A stretch of DNA of 64,000 nucleotides, taken from NCBI GenBank assembly GCA_028015205.1, contig CM051514.1, positions 30,520,150 to 30,584,149 of the forward strand, written 5' to 3'. The notes under the pieces were generated by a model that saw only the letters and a list, made by a program, of their open reading frames with translations, made no database searches and had not been told where the DNA came from. Both the position numbers and the translations under genes were made by a program. The DNA comes from Mytilisepta virgata (Eukaryota; Mollusca; Bivalvia; Mytilida; Mytilidae). Positions 21,501-31,972 of this stretch are shown one piece after another (the first letter of the stretch is position 1; each line of letters starts with the position of its first letter).

Positions 21501-22003
21501 CAAAAGATTTGGCTGTTGGAAAGCCCCATCTAATATGGAAATCGTTGCGTTCTATGGTCTCTGAGGTTAAAATGGGCATTACAAAAGTCAGAATGCTTAC
21601 TGGGACATTTATGACACAAGTTATCAAACACAAGTACAACATAGAACTTTCAGATCAGATTTGTAAATTGTGCACATTATATCCCGGAGATCTAACGCAC
21701 ATCATCCTTGATTGTCCCGCCTTATTTTTAACTAGACAAATATATTATAACCGTCTCAAAATAGAGGTTATCAATGTGATTGGTGAAAGTAAGTGGTCCG
21801 AGCTGTTTGGAAACAAAGATGCGATTCTTCTACTAATTTTAGACTGTACAAATTTTAGTAAATATTTTAGTGTGGATCAACAAAATGCTATTACAAAGTT
21901 ATCAAGTGTGTTATGTCATCAACTATATTTAATGAGACTGAAACTGCTAGAAAAGACAGCAAAAGTACCCAATAAACAACATGGTAGTGATACATGTATA
22001 TGA
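18542..22003 (+). CDS. LINE ORF2: APE endonuclease and reverse transcriptase
   Basis: Given from 18,542, where the frame reads DLKSGLKLATCNIEGI and overlaps the ORF1 end; the first conventional-length call starts at 18,617 from a TTG and no ATG precedes the endonuclease. Residues counted from 18,617: QEHW with Glu12, GDLNG with Asp133/Asn135, IDYIL with Asp182 and SSH with His208 are APE endonuclease catalytic landmarks. RT has Asp588 in motif A (VDSMKAFD) and CADD at 686-689, with Cys in place of the usual Tyr/Phe. A C-terminal C-x2-C...H...C knuckle (ICKLC...HIILDC) is present. It is open throughout. Translation probably needs frameshifting or reinitiation after ORF1. Confidence 0.88.
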   Translation, partial: DLKSGLKLATCNIEGISSNSAFSDFLGSNYDIICIQEHWLYDFQVHNFDKFFQDKVSFVRCSDTYEQISGFNLPRGKGGVGIVWSSSIAGKVTKLDEGNERIIGILINSDPKICLICVYLPTNNASVNSVVEYGECLDILDFIINNYSDTHRIVIAGDLNGTLLEPRAGNKHDVCIHSFVRDHKLIVSAATKHTFMQHSGAGSSQIDYILSSHKDLIQDYIIHEKRATNLSSHTIVSAVININIASIQRPSRQSSAIWKYQWQKIDIYTFQNTLRLELENSYNKISSDPTIEILMSILQKATKASTPRKIIYLKGPKWKASPAARILITNCHKLYREWCEKGKPEGPLKQQKITAQRELRRQFRLEKYTDRQDLYNQIMENPSTELFHRLIRRNRGKTVVKTPYLQEGNNEVNDPDEQRGCFLKYFEELAIPKDNGYDEKYLELCTIRHKLITEFCNSSDDPLKPFTEVEIQNGIKHLHTGKATDEFEICSEQLKASGDILLPSITTTFNSILSLGSFPETLKSGILTPILKKLKDPSILDNYRGITVTPVFTKLFESVLLPKIEKHFENKQSPLQFGFTKGVSMILAALIVSEAKCESTLTPLSPLCLITVDSMKAFDVVNHVIVLDKLYEIGVHPKIWSIVRDLYDGMTSKVRWAGAISPKFNILQGVRQGGILSPLLYKIYNNNLLLELQETRLGFRMGNVYLGCPTCADDIALLSSNPNELQCMLSTLHRHAVQDRVSIHPKKTKAVVFSKSNSIKSTLSWKLGDSDISPSNQTVHLGILRSELKENNLNLEDRISLARRTMYALITTGLHGSNGINPIVAYKIYQSYILPKLLFGLEVLPLNKSQIDILRKFHISNLRRFQSLPTRTATEIVYLLLGALPVEAELHKRHLSLLYNIISCNNSTLKNLMMRQLAVNGENQESFFGRIQDILEQYKLPKIYTLMAEQPSKLAFKHQCKSAIQKTWTNILVDESVKKSTLKYINTKDLAVGKPHLIWKSLRSMVSEVKMGITKVRMLTGTFMTQVIKHKYNIELSDQICKLCTLYPGDLTHIILDCPALFLTRQIYYNRLKIEVINVIGESKWSELFGNKDAILLLILDCTNFSKYFSVDQQNAITKLSSVLCHQLYLMRLKLLEKTAKVPNKQHGSDTCI

Positions 22004-22011
22004 ACAGTGAC

Positions 22012-22341
22012 CTTATAAATCTGATTGCTGGAGATATTGGCAATGTAGTCTTTTAAAATTTAAAGTTAACTATATAAAATTCCACTAAAGATAACTTAAA
22101 TAATTTTTTGATTTTAAAAATTAATTGATAAAAGTGGAAAAGTGGGTCGTGTATGCTTGTGTATGTATAAAACATTCTTATAAATCTGATTGCTGGAGAT
22201 ATTGGCAATGTAGTCTTTTAAAATTTAAAGTTAACTATATAAAATTCCACTAAAGATAATTTAAATAATTTTTTGATTTTAAAAATTAATTGATAAAAGT
22301 GGAAAAGTGGGTCGTGTATGCTTGTGTATATATAAAACATT
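22012..22341 (+). repeat. 165-bp tandem duplication in the LINE 3' UTR
   Basis: CTTATAAATCTGATTGCTGG starts at 22,012 and again at 22,177; the copies differ by only a few bases. They could be part of the RNA signal recognised by the element's RT. Confidence 0.8.
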
Positions 22342-22446
22342 CTGTGAGGAAAATTGGAGATATGTAGATAGTGTACATAATATTCATGACAAGATATTCT
22401 TGGTGTTCCTTAAAGGAAGGCAATACAAACAGAAGAAGAAGACACG

Positions 22447-23800
22447 TGCATCACTTGCTTTTTGTGAGCATACAGATAATTTGACATACGTAAGAATGAA
22501 CGAATGAAGCTAGATAAAAAGACTATTTTACACCTTTAAACACATAATAATGTTTATCGGAAATGTGTTATTTTGACATTTCACTAAAACAAGAAACGAC
22601 TATCTCGGTGTTCTAAAAATTTATTTTTGCAAAAAAAACATTGTGTATGCAGTTGCCCTACGTTGTTTTGATACAAAAGCAGCTTTATTCTTTTCATATA
22701 TGTTTTTAGTAAGTTATAATTGCCATTTTTCAATGTGTTAATGTGTGGCATAGTAAAACTTCTTCAAATTACCTCCCTTATAAGTATAGTTTGTTCTAAA
22801 ATTATAAATTATCTTTTCTTGGTTAAAATTACTGCCCCTTTGAAAATTTTCCAATTATCATGATAGAAGTTATTTCAGGGATGTATTTGTTATTTTCAAA
22901 AAGGGGGGTGGGGTCAGAATTACAGAGAATCATCAAAACATTTGTGTCCCCCCCCCAACTTAAAGAAAATTAAAATATTGTTCATCCCCCCTCTACACAT
23001 ATGACAATCACGAATTCCCACCGATAAAAAATGGCAATCCCGAAATTCCAGATGTATCAGAAAGGTATTCCCGATCCCGATATATTCAAGTCAATTTGTA
23101 GAAAATAAAGAATAAAATGTACGTGTTCGTATGCACTTGTCAAACAAAGCCTGAATGATTGTACGTAAATGTTTTTGTTTATGCGAGGAGATACATGTAT
23201 AAAGGATACTCTTTTGAAGTAAGATTATTTTTTTTACAAGTGACAGGAGAACCGTCTTTATAACCATGATAATCTGGGTAAATCTTCATTTTTTTTCACA
23301 TTAGTGACAGGAGAAACATCTCTATAACCATTGTGTCTTATTCCCAGCTATAACTCGTCACATTTAAATACATGATGTTATTACTGATGGAAAAACGATC
23401 AAATACGTTCTTGTTTAACCGCTAGAAATGGGTGATTCACCGTAGATGTGTTTGAATTTGAAACAAAAACAAAACTGTATGCGAGATGCTGAGTTAGGGT
23501 TGTTACAACCATTTCAGTTAGATAAATATATAGAAATATATTCAAAATGAATGTTAAACAACTTAAAATTGCTTCGATAAATCCAGGCCTGTGCTATATT
23601 GAGAATGAGAACAGCTTAATAAAATGTTGTAATAAAACACTGCAGTAATTGGTTATCATGTCTGCTACTGACGTCACTCAGTAAAAATTAAGTCATTCAT
23701 CTACATGCACGTCACAACTTAATACTAACAAGCTTCTTTCATTGACTGAAAAATATGCAATAAATATATCATTACATGGTATTTTCCATATAAGCTAGCT
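22447..23800. other. Left-arm non-coding sequence
   Basis: Mirrored in the right arm. Contains a G/C-run patch (GGGGGGTGGGGTC and CCCCCCCCCAAC at 22,904-22,960). No exon supported. Confidence 0.5.
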
Positions 23801-23804
23801 AGCC

Positions 23805-24430
23805 CTGGTATTGATCAGCCCTCTAATTCGCTCTCGGGCTTGATATAGTAGTCTTCCCAGTTGGGCTGTTACCAGGGTGATATGGAATAATCTATAATTA
23901 TCAACCCACTCGGACACACAGTTTTTACTCTGAGCTGACTTAGTGGTGCATATATCTTCTTGATGCTGCATGTTTAGTGCAGCAAGATCAATAGAGGTCA
24001 TTGGTTACTGAAATTATCTATTGACAACATCCTTTTTTTCTTTCAGTGTGAATACATATATGTTTCCATTATATACAAGTACTGGTACTCAAGATCTAAG
24101 AACATTTTTGTCATTTACTTGGTGAGTTTTAGTGTGTATTTACTAGTACCGGTAGTATATATGTTAATGTTGATCACTTTTAAAGAATTGAGGATATATC
24201 CCGGTACATTTCACATTTTATTGTTATACTTTTCATTACGAGTACTGGTATGTAAAAATGGTCACTGTGACCTATATGTAAGGGGGTAAAAAGGAGGTTG
24301 ATTTAAAATTTATATAAATTCACAATATAATTCGCTCTCTGGCTTGATATAATAGTCTTAGGCTGATATGAGGGCCGATACGGAAAATGCAGTGTAATAA
24401 TCTATAAAGTATCAACCCACTCAGTAATAG
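23805..24430. repeat. Two diverged copies of a GCTCTC...ATCAACCCACTC repeat
   Basis: AATTCGCTCTCGGGCTTGAT at ~23,825 and AATTCGCTCTCTGGCTTGAT at ~24,331 each lead after ~85 bp into TATCAACCCACTC. Probably a short mollusc MITE or SINE-like repeat present twice. The 68-codon ORF on the minus strand here is part of it. Confidence 0.5.
24047..24121 (+). other. Candidate untranslated exon A
   Basis: Acceptor TTTCTTTCAG ends at 24,046 and donor GTGAGT starts at 24,122. It resembles 24,862-24,921 in its ends (TGWGAATACA... and ATTTACTKG|GTGAGTTTTAGTGT). It may be a 5' exon of the 25.77-kb gene. Confidence 0.3.
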
Positions 24431-24861
24431 AATCCTGCATGCATTTGTTTTTAACAAGATAAATATTGCAATTTTTATTAATTGTTTTTGTCACAAATCA
24501 CTTATGATTTTAAGACAATAAAAGTTTGAATTGAATTGAATTGAATTAATGGATTAGTTTTGGATGCAGGTCTGTTGGAATGTCTAGGTGAAAATCTGTT
24601 ATTAAGACATCAGTTCAATAACAAATGACTATTTTTAACACTTTCAAATACTCTATAAATTGTTTTTGAGATTAAATGCGAGTAAACAGTTGCATGCTTG
24701 TGATTATCTCCCTTAATTCAAATGTAAAATAAGCATTTTTACAAATAATCGGTTATAAACGCTTCAGAAATCAAGCATAAATGCGCTGATTAATTATTGT
24801 TCATGAAACGTATTTATCTATTACATACATCATTGACAAACATACTTTTCTAATTTTTCAG

Positions 24862-24921
24862 TGAGAATACAGGAGTTCCTACATTTCATTGATTTCTATG
24901 AAAATTTTTGTGATTTACTGG
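24862..24921 (+). other. Candidate untranslated exon B (duplicate of A)
   Basis: Acceptor TAATTTTTCAG ends at 24,861 and donor GTGAGT starts at 24,922. It shares both ends and the following intron start with 24,047-24,121, so one arose by duplication. Alternative first or mutually exclusive use is possible. Confidence 0.3.
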
Positions 24922-25772
24922 GTGAGTTTTAGTGTATGTTTAATTATATCCCTGCTTCAAAGAAGGGGGGTGTACTGTTTCCCCCCTGTCCGTCCATCTG
25001 TCAGTCCGTCCGTCAGTAAAGCTTCATATGACCATGCTATACCGTGTGACACGTTTTCAGATTTATCGTTCAACAACTTCCTGTTTACCGAACACTTATA
25101 TATTCTGGGGGGGGGGGAGTTATTTGCGTTACCCATGATTTTAAGTAATAGAATCATACATGTATTTGTTTACAAAGATAAGATAGAAAATCAGTGGTTT
25201 TTGTTATTTGTGAATCACGATTCATACATATGTCATTCATTCATGCAGGTTATTTATATTTACTGTAATTATGCTCTATTAGAATCAGTATAGTTTTTGG
25301 TACCCATGATTTGTTGTAGATTTTACCTCATGGACATATTATATTATATTCCTAAATTTTACCTACCTATTTTTATTTTTCGGCGTTTAATTTGAGTCTC
25401 TGCTTGTTGATTGATTATTAGTAACAATTGTTTTTATATTTCAGTGTTTGCTGTAACCTGAATTTGCTTTTGCATTAGAAACAAAATAACACAGAAAGTA
25501 ATATATTAAAGTAAGTGGTATAATATGTTACATGTTCAATTATTAATTAAATATAAGGTTAGTTCCTTACATGATGCAAATCCTTTGCGCTGCACATAAT
25601 TTACAAAAAATGTCTGATGGGGTAAAACATAAAATTCTATAATAAAGAATAATTCCAAGTAAAAATAATACCTTGTTGTTATCTTTCATTTAAAAAAACC
25701 ACAACCCTTGAGTTATAAATATTAGAATATAATTTATCAATTCATAACTTTCACAACTTATTTTCAGACAAA

Positions 25773-26405
25773 ATGGCAAGATGTGCATTTTGGGCTTGCC
25801 CCTATTTCAAACATCCTGTTGAGGATGAAGGATTTATTTCATTTTTCTCTGCTCGTACAGCCATTATGTACCGTTGTGTAAGACATGAGTACTTTGGGGT
25901 GGAATCTGACTCTGATCTTGAGCAACACCTAAGACACCCAACACAGACATGTCAGTGTCAGGCTTGTGTCGATATTCATTGTAGTCATGAACCAGTGTTT
26001 GGTGACACTATTTATTCACCTGATTTATTCGCGTCAAGTGAAAATTCTGTTCATTCTGATGTAACAACAATATGTGCTGGATCTTCAGATGTTGAAACCC
26101 AGTTAATTGAGGACACAAACACATTTGAATCATATTTCAGTGATTCAAATGATGTTTTAAACTTATCATTTTCATCATCAGTGCATGTGGAAAGTACAGA
26201 TGAGGAGGATCTCAGACAGACATTATTTAGGTCTGCTCGTTTAAGACTGCCAGTAGTTGCTGATGAGGAAAACAGTGATTCCTCATCACACTCTGTCAGC
26301 GTTTTAAACCCGGATGGGTCACTGAATGACACTATTATGAATATCGCTAGTGATGACTGTGACAGTGACACTTCCTGCAAATCTGTCAGCATTTTGAAAC
26401 ATTAA
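25773..26405 (+). CDS. Conserved Cys/His + acidic protein, left-arm copy
   Basis: 210 aa; ATG 25,773 follows an acceptor (TTATTTTCAG, ends 25,767) by five bases, so the start is in the exon. N-terminal ~75 residues carry a metal-binding-like set of Cys/His (CAFWACPYFKH, YRCVRHEYF, CQCQACVDIHCSH). The rest is strongly acidic and Ser-rich (SDSNDVLN, STDEEDL, SDDCDSD). No catalytic motif. It could be a DNA- or protein-binding accessory factor with an acidic tail. The family is not recognised. It is followed by AATAAA at 26,673. The mirror copy at 59,531-60,163 differs at only two residues. Confidence 0.72.
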   Translation: MARCAFWACPYFKHPVEDEGFISFFSARTAIMYRCVRHEYFGVESDSDLEQHLRHPTQTCQCQACVDIHCSHEPVFGDTIYSPDLFASSENSVHSDVTTICAGSSDVETQLIEDTNTFESYFSDSNDVLNLSFSSSVHVESTDEEDLRQTLFRSARLRLPVVADEENSDSSSHSVSVLNPDGSLNDTIMNIASDDCDSDTSCKSVSILKH

Positions 26406-26471
26406 AATACATGCTAAATGCTGAACATGGGTTCATTTTTGTAATTTGATATTGGTTTTCATGCATTTTAC

Positions 26472-26622
26472 TTCATGTTTTCTTTGTACATTCTTTCAAT
26501 TTACAGAGTTTTCTCCCCTTTTTTTCTAAATTATATTGCATTATTTGTTCATTTCATGTTTTCTTTGTACATTTTTTCAATTTACAGAGTTTTCTCCCCT
26601 TTTTTTAAATTATATTGCATTC
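26472..26622 (+). repeat. ~80-bp tandem repeat, two copies (left arm)
   Basis: TTCATGTTTTCTTTGTACAT starts at 26,472 and 26,553, in the 3' UTR of the 210-aa gene. The right arm has three copies (59,226-59,475), so the arms differ in copy number. Confidence 0.75.
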
Positions 26623-27251
26623 TATGTTAAAATCATGCCTGAATCACTGATTCCATCATATATGTTCTTATTAATAAATGGTCATAACTGAATTTATGAT
26701 TATTGTTATTGATTAGCCTTACATCAAAAGTTATAAGGTATATGTATCAGTCCAGCTAGGTTTTATCAAACTATTGAAATGAATCAGCTGACTATATAAA
26801 AAAACTATGATTCAGTACATTTTGGCTGTATGCATCAAGTATTAAAATTTTCTCTCATGTCACTTAATTTATAAAGCCCAAACTGCATTTTATTCTCCGA
26901 TTACAAAAGGTGAGAATTCAGTTTAGCTATACAAGCCAATATGTACACTTGAAGATTGAACACAAATATTTTACTTCAAAAGTGCATGCATGTTGGGTTG
27001 TATACATGGAAACATTTTTATTGCACTACCTTTCAGCACTATAACATACTTGTATTCGTGTTAATATGTTTTAAAAACATGCATTAAATATGTGTGCATT
27101 ATTGTTATTTAAATCAAAAATATTAACATATTACACAAATTTTAAGGCGTCTTAAAAATGCATCATTTTGCTCGTTGAAAAATGATTTATTGTAGTCCTT
27201 TCTTTTCTAACAATTTGTCAAACGTAATTTATTTCATTGATATATTTTCAG

Positions 27252-27345
27252 ATGGTGCTCAGTCTCTCCAAATGATGAAACAAGACAACATCACATATAG
27301 CAGTTGATATATATTTTTTCCAGTCAAGTACTTTGAATTATTCAA
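27252..27345 (+). other. Candidate 5' UTR exon of the transposase gene
   Basis: Acceptor ATATTTTCAG ends at 27,251 and donor GTAAGT starts at 27,346. It holds stops in the frames I checked, so it would be non-coding. The next acceptor TGTTTGCAG ends at 27,816, forty bases before the transposase ATG. Confidence 0.4.
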
Positions 27346-27856
27346 GTAAGTTGTTGTGAAAATGAATGTTTATATATGTAAATAAAGATAAAAACAGAAG
27401 AATCTGTTCATTTTCACACATTATAAATATAATACGTTTATAAATCCATAAGTGGGCACATATGTGAAATTGACGGATTGTCCTGTTTTTACTTATATAT
27501 GTTTATACATGTATGTGTCTTTATATGTATTTGTTTTTCCTCTTAATATATGAAAGACAACCTATGATAATATTCTGTTATGCCCCCACGATGAAAAGTA
27601 TTTTGGATTTATAGTATTTTTATGCCTCCACGACACAAATTTTTACACACAAAGAAACGCAATGTAACATAACAAGAAGGCAACATATCTTTAATCGGCT
27701 ATCTTTAAACAATGTTAACTTTGATTATTTAATAAGTTTATAAAAGCAAATAAAATAATTAATTGAAATGGAATTGTAAGAATGTCAAGTAAGTTTTCCT
27801 TCTGTACTGTTTGCAGATCAATTTCATTTGGGTAAATAATTCATATTACTTCAAAA

Positions 27857-28853
27857 ATGTCACATTTTCCACCCAATCCATTTCACACAACAAATAAAGT
27901 TTTAACTAACAAAGATGTCATAGATCTGCACAACTACAGCAGAAGCCATTACAAAGCAGGAAGCCAGCGGATTTTACACCACTGGATTTGTACATTGATG
28001 AATGAGAATAAATCCAGTGTGAATCTGTCTTGTCTGAGAAACAGAGTCATTTCCACCTTAAGACAATACAGAAAACTTCAAACAACTTCAAATGCAGTTA
28101 CAATAAATACTTTTGAAAATATTCAGTTCCTTCTTCCGACACCTATCAAGAAAAGAAACACCAGTCCAAATCAATCACAAGAATTATCCAAGATGAAACA
28201 ACTGACCACGGACAACATTTTATTAAAAAAGCAGATTTTCCGCCACCAGCAAGCCATAAAAAGGAAAATTCAAATCATATCCAAACTGAAATCCAAAATT
28301 GTTAAGATATCAACACCACCAAAACGAAATAAACGAAGGTCACAGACATCACAGACTGACACAAATATCACAGGAGACCAAACTATTTTTAAACACAAAG
28401 AAACGCAATGCAACATTATAAGAAGGCAGTACAAAGAGTTAACAGATGAGATAAATTACTGGCAAGAAAAGGTCATTAGAAAGGATGAAGAGAATGACAC
28501 ATTCATTGAACATCAGGAAAGTAACAAACTATCCACTAAAGGACATCCATATGCCGATCATATCAGGGAGGCGATATACGAATGTATTGATAAAAACGTG
28601 CCAAGACAAAATATAACCGATTTAATAAGAAGACTGGCTGAGATTTTTTTATGTAAAAACATTGATGTAAGTCATTTGCCATCTGAATCGACCATATCAA
28701 ACATGACAAAAGAAGCTGGAATTTTGTCGAAGATGCAGTTGAAGGAGGAAATAGAAAAACCCCCTTATTTAACATTAATGAGGGATGCCACAACAAAAAG
28801 AGGACATCACTTTTATGGTGGCAAAATCCACACTGACAAAGAATTTACTTTAG
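27857..28853 (+). CDS. Transposase-like gene, coding exon 1 (left arm)
   Basis: ATG 27,857; 332 codons plus one base. Residues ~1-90 have a helical N-terminus (SRSHYKAGSQRI, LRQYRKLQ), ~115-160 a basic coiled-coil stretch (KKQIFRHQQAIKRKI), then PPKRNKRRSQT, a possible nuclear-localisation signal. The exon ends with LTLMRDATTKRG (Asp310, proposed first catalytic Asp), HFYGGKIH and KEFTL. Donor GTAATA at 28,854 splits a Gly codon. Reading on into the intron soon stops. The joined product continues at 29,786. Proposed role: DNA cutting and joining at the element ends. The superfamily is not settled. Confidence 0.68.
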
Positions 28854-29785
28854 GTAATATTTCTTTTAAAAATTGTGGTCATGTTATGTATGTTTTTGAG
28901 TACACGCTCTAATTTAAAAACTTTGGAGGTCTATCTCCAGGAACAAACAAGAAGTATACCAATGTCATAGTCAAAATTCGTACAAATCAAAGGCCAAGGC
29001 AACATCAGGAACACAGGCGAGGACATGAAAATAATGGAGTGGGAAGAAACATGAAAAATACTGAAAACTAATTTAAGCATGGACAATACAAACTCCCATA
29101 TAAACCAAGAGTGCAATTAGGTGCTCCGGAAGGATAATTATTTCTTACTCCTCATACGGCACATTTCATATTATTCAGAGGTAATGTAAAAACTGGTACT
29201 AATTCATAGTCAGTATTAGAAGGATGGATTAAAAGTATGACAATGAGAACATATCCATCCATGATGAAAGGAGGTAAGAAAGATATGGACTTTTAAAAGC
29301 ATGTTAGAAATATATGGGAGGTAACTCATATTTTGAATACTGTATATATGCCTTATAACGAACCTTATTAGATTGTTCATGTATTTAAATATTTTATGCA
29401 TCCCTTTTAAATGGGTAAAAAATTAATAAGGACACTTTACTTGTTTTCTGTGCTGTTTCTGACTGCTTATTATTGGAAGTATACATTAGTATAAATGGAG
29501 ATGGAGAGATAATTACATAAATGCACCTATTTATTTACATTTAATTTAAGTAGTATGGAAAGGGTGTAAAACTGTTAATATGAGTTCTTTCCTATTGATT
29601 TGAAGTTTTACACTTAAACATTAGATTAAATCAGCATCCAAAACCAATCCATTATTCAAAACATGAGTTACCTCCCATGCTTTGCAAACATTACTATAAA
29701 AAGTTAAATAAACATAAGTGGTGCATTATTTGTGTTGTTCAGTATAGTTATATGAATCTGGCAAGAGCTCTTCCTAACATTTTAG
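28854..29785 (+). other. Intron of the left transposase gene
   Basis: 932 bp, GTAATA to CATTTTAG. It restores a Gly codon (G + GA) and makes the product read FTL-G-LKEVS. It also contains an exon-like run at 28,925-29,068 (GGLSPGTNKKYTNVIVKIRT) that is conserved in the right arm and may be an alternative or dead exon. The mirror intron in the right arm carries the 1.5-kb insertion. Confidence 0.65.
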
Positions 29786-31916
29786 GACTAAAAGAAGTGT
29801 CATGCGGTTCTGCAGACAAATATGTAGAAGCGACATTAGACATGGTAAATGAGGTACATCCAAATATGGAAAAAACATTTCTGGCTAAATTAACAAACTG
29901 TATGACCGATCGAGGTGCAGCAGAAATTAAAACAAACAAACTTTTACATGAACTAAAAATTAAAACTTTAGAGGAACTTTTCGACACTGCTGAAGACAAC
30001 ACCAAAGACCTGAATGAATTTCACTACTCAGTCCATCCACTTATCCAGTTTTCAGAGGAATGTGAAAAAGTTGCCAAAGAAATGGAGAAAAAACATCATG
30101 TTACGTTTCAACATCTGTTTAAAAGTAAAGGCGAGTCATTCACAAACAATCTTCTTCGTTGCGTATCCAAATTATTTTTTGACGACAAATCTGGCGATCC
30201 ACTTCTATCATCACATTATCTTTTTGAACATGGAATTAAGAAAATACCGATTTTGAAATTAAAAGGAAATAGATTTAACACTTCATTTTATAATGCCATT
30301 GGAACTTTTACACATAGAAAGTTAATTATCAAATATCTCATTACTTCCAAATCAACTTTAAATTTACTACAAACCGGAATTCTCTCTTTACTGAACAACA
30401 AAGTCATAACATCTATTTGCAACGCTTTTGGAATACTGGGTATGAAAATTACATCATCTTATTTTGGACTGGCATATTCAACAAAAACAGCACTTCAAAT
30501 GGGACCAATATATATATACGCCTTGTAGAAGAACTTGATAAAATTTCAACAAATCCAGCCATGCTTTTAGATGACACGTACCATATATTTGAGGATACTG
30601 ATGAAAACCAAAATACCTATTTATTTTCTTCAAATGATGATGTAAATATGGAAATTGTCCTTGAATGTATAAAGAAAATGTGCTGCAATTTAAACCAGAA
30701 ATGTACAAAATTTTTTGCTGATTATTTACCAAATGGAAAATACCATGATCCAAACAACAATTTAACAGAACAGGCAAATTCTTGTCCACCAAACAACATT
30801 CCTCTTGAAAGATTAATGGCACAACTGGACCGACAAAAAACAATTTCTCCCAACATTTCAACAGCAACGTTAAATTCCAAACTCATGTTCAGAAACAATC
30901 AGACATCCAACTGGATTCAACAAAAAAACATCGACGAAAAAAAAATTGTATTCAAGAAAGCCAGGAAAGATCTGCCAGAATTAATAAAGAAGGACAAATC
31001 AAATAAACTTAAATTATTTCAGGAAAGAACAAACATAATTGCAAAAAGGAAGGAAGATATAGCCGAAAAAAAAGAGAAAAGATCAGAACATCATAATAAC
31101 ATAGTAGAAGGAATAAACAAATTAGGGGGAGTGTGGACAAATCACCAACAAATTGAGCAACATCTACAATCAATCCAGTATAAAAAAGATAAAGTTTCGG
31201 CCCTTAAATGTCAAATACAGTACCGTAAAGAAATCTTTCAACAAGTTACAGACAACAAGGATCTTTTTAAAATTTCACTTCCTTTGGAAAAATTGCTTAA
31301 TAATCTTAAAAGTCTGATAGATTTGGAAGACAATCACCCTACTTCTGAAACACCAGCCACTATCAGCACTACACCGCCATCCACTGTCAACACTACACCG
31401 CCAGCCACTATCAACACTACACCTCCAATCACCATCAACACTACACCACCAGCCACTACTCATCATGCTACACCGCCAGCCACTACTCATCATGCTACAC
31501 CAATCCTTGAAAGACAAAAGGCTGATATGGATCATATAAAACCAGCAACATTCTATATCAATAAATTGATTACGCATACATGGGATGAAGGAAACTCGAA
31601 GCTAAAATCCTATAATGGCCGTATTTTAAATTACAAAAGAAGTACAAAGACATATAGGGTAAATCTAAACCCTGTTATAATTTTATTCCCAGCACAATTC
31701 TGGAAAGGGTTTCTCATCTTTAAAAAACTAGAAACATTTGAATTTTTGGCTGAACAAATTATTGGAAATTGTCAGAATATGAGAACCTTGCTAGAGTTAA
31801 AAATTTTCCCAAACAGCATGATAAATATCCTTCTATCCTCTAAAACATTAAACAATATAGAACCTTCTACTGGTACTGTGTATCCATGTGATTTTTTATT
31901 TTCTGCCAAACGGTGA
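29786..31916 (+). pseudogene. Transposase-like gene, coding exon 2 (left arm, frameshifted)
   Basis: It continues with LKEVSCGSADKY, CMTDRGAAEIKTNKLL (Asp374 of the spliced product), FHYSVHPLIQF, LKGNRFNTSF and an ATG..IY segment where a 2-bp TA expansion at ~30,509-30,515 shifts the frame; reading resumes in another frame from ~30,516 to 31,916. Downstream are FADYLPNGKY, PPNNIPLERLMAQLDR and NNQTSNWI, then a Lys-rich helix and a TTPPxTINTTPP repeat. This copy is broken; the right arm keeps the frame. A polyadenylation signal AATAAA lies at 31,967. Confidence 0.7.
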
Positions 31917-31972
31917 ATGACAGAACATTTGATAATGGCCAAAACAAATGTTTCAAGCAGAATATTAATAAA

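Larger units (their letters stand above)
15628..22441 (+). mobile_element. Full-length LINE (CR1/L2-like non-LTR retrotransposon)
   Basis: A 6,814-bp insertion with a 551-bp 5' UTR, two long open ORFs and a 3' UTR that contains a 165-bp tandem duplication and ends in (GAA)n. Endonuclease and reverse transcriptase are complete, so this copy may be young and potentially active. A PHD finger in ORF1 and an APE-type endonuclease in ORF2 fit the CR1/L2 group; the exact clade needs a tree. Confidence 0.88.
15623..22446. repeat. 5-bp target duplication ACACG flanking the LINE
   Basis: ACACG is at 15,623-15,627 and 22,442-22,446. The empty site CATTACACGTGCATCAC is seen in the right arm (reverse complement, ~63,492-63,509) and in the second copy at ~63,858-63,874, which confirms the insertion. 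Confidence 0.92.

Noticed and set aside
24889..25293. 134-aa ORF with a hydrophobic start at 24,889
   Set aside because: It spans a splice donor and a CCGTCCGTC/GGGGGG repeat patch; the right-arm mirror is not open over the same length.
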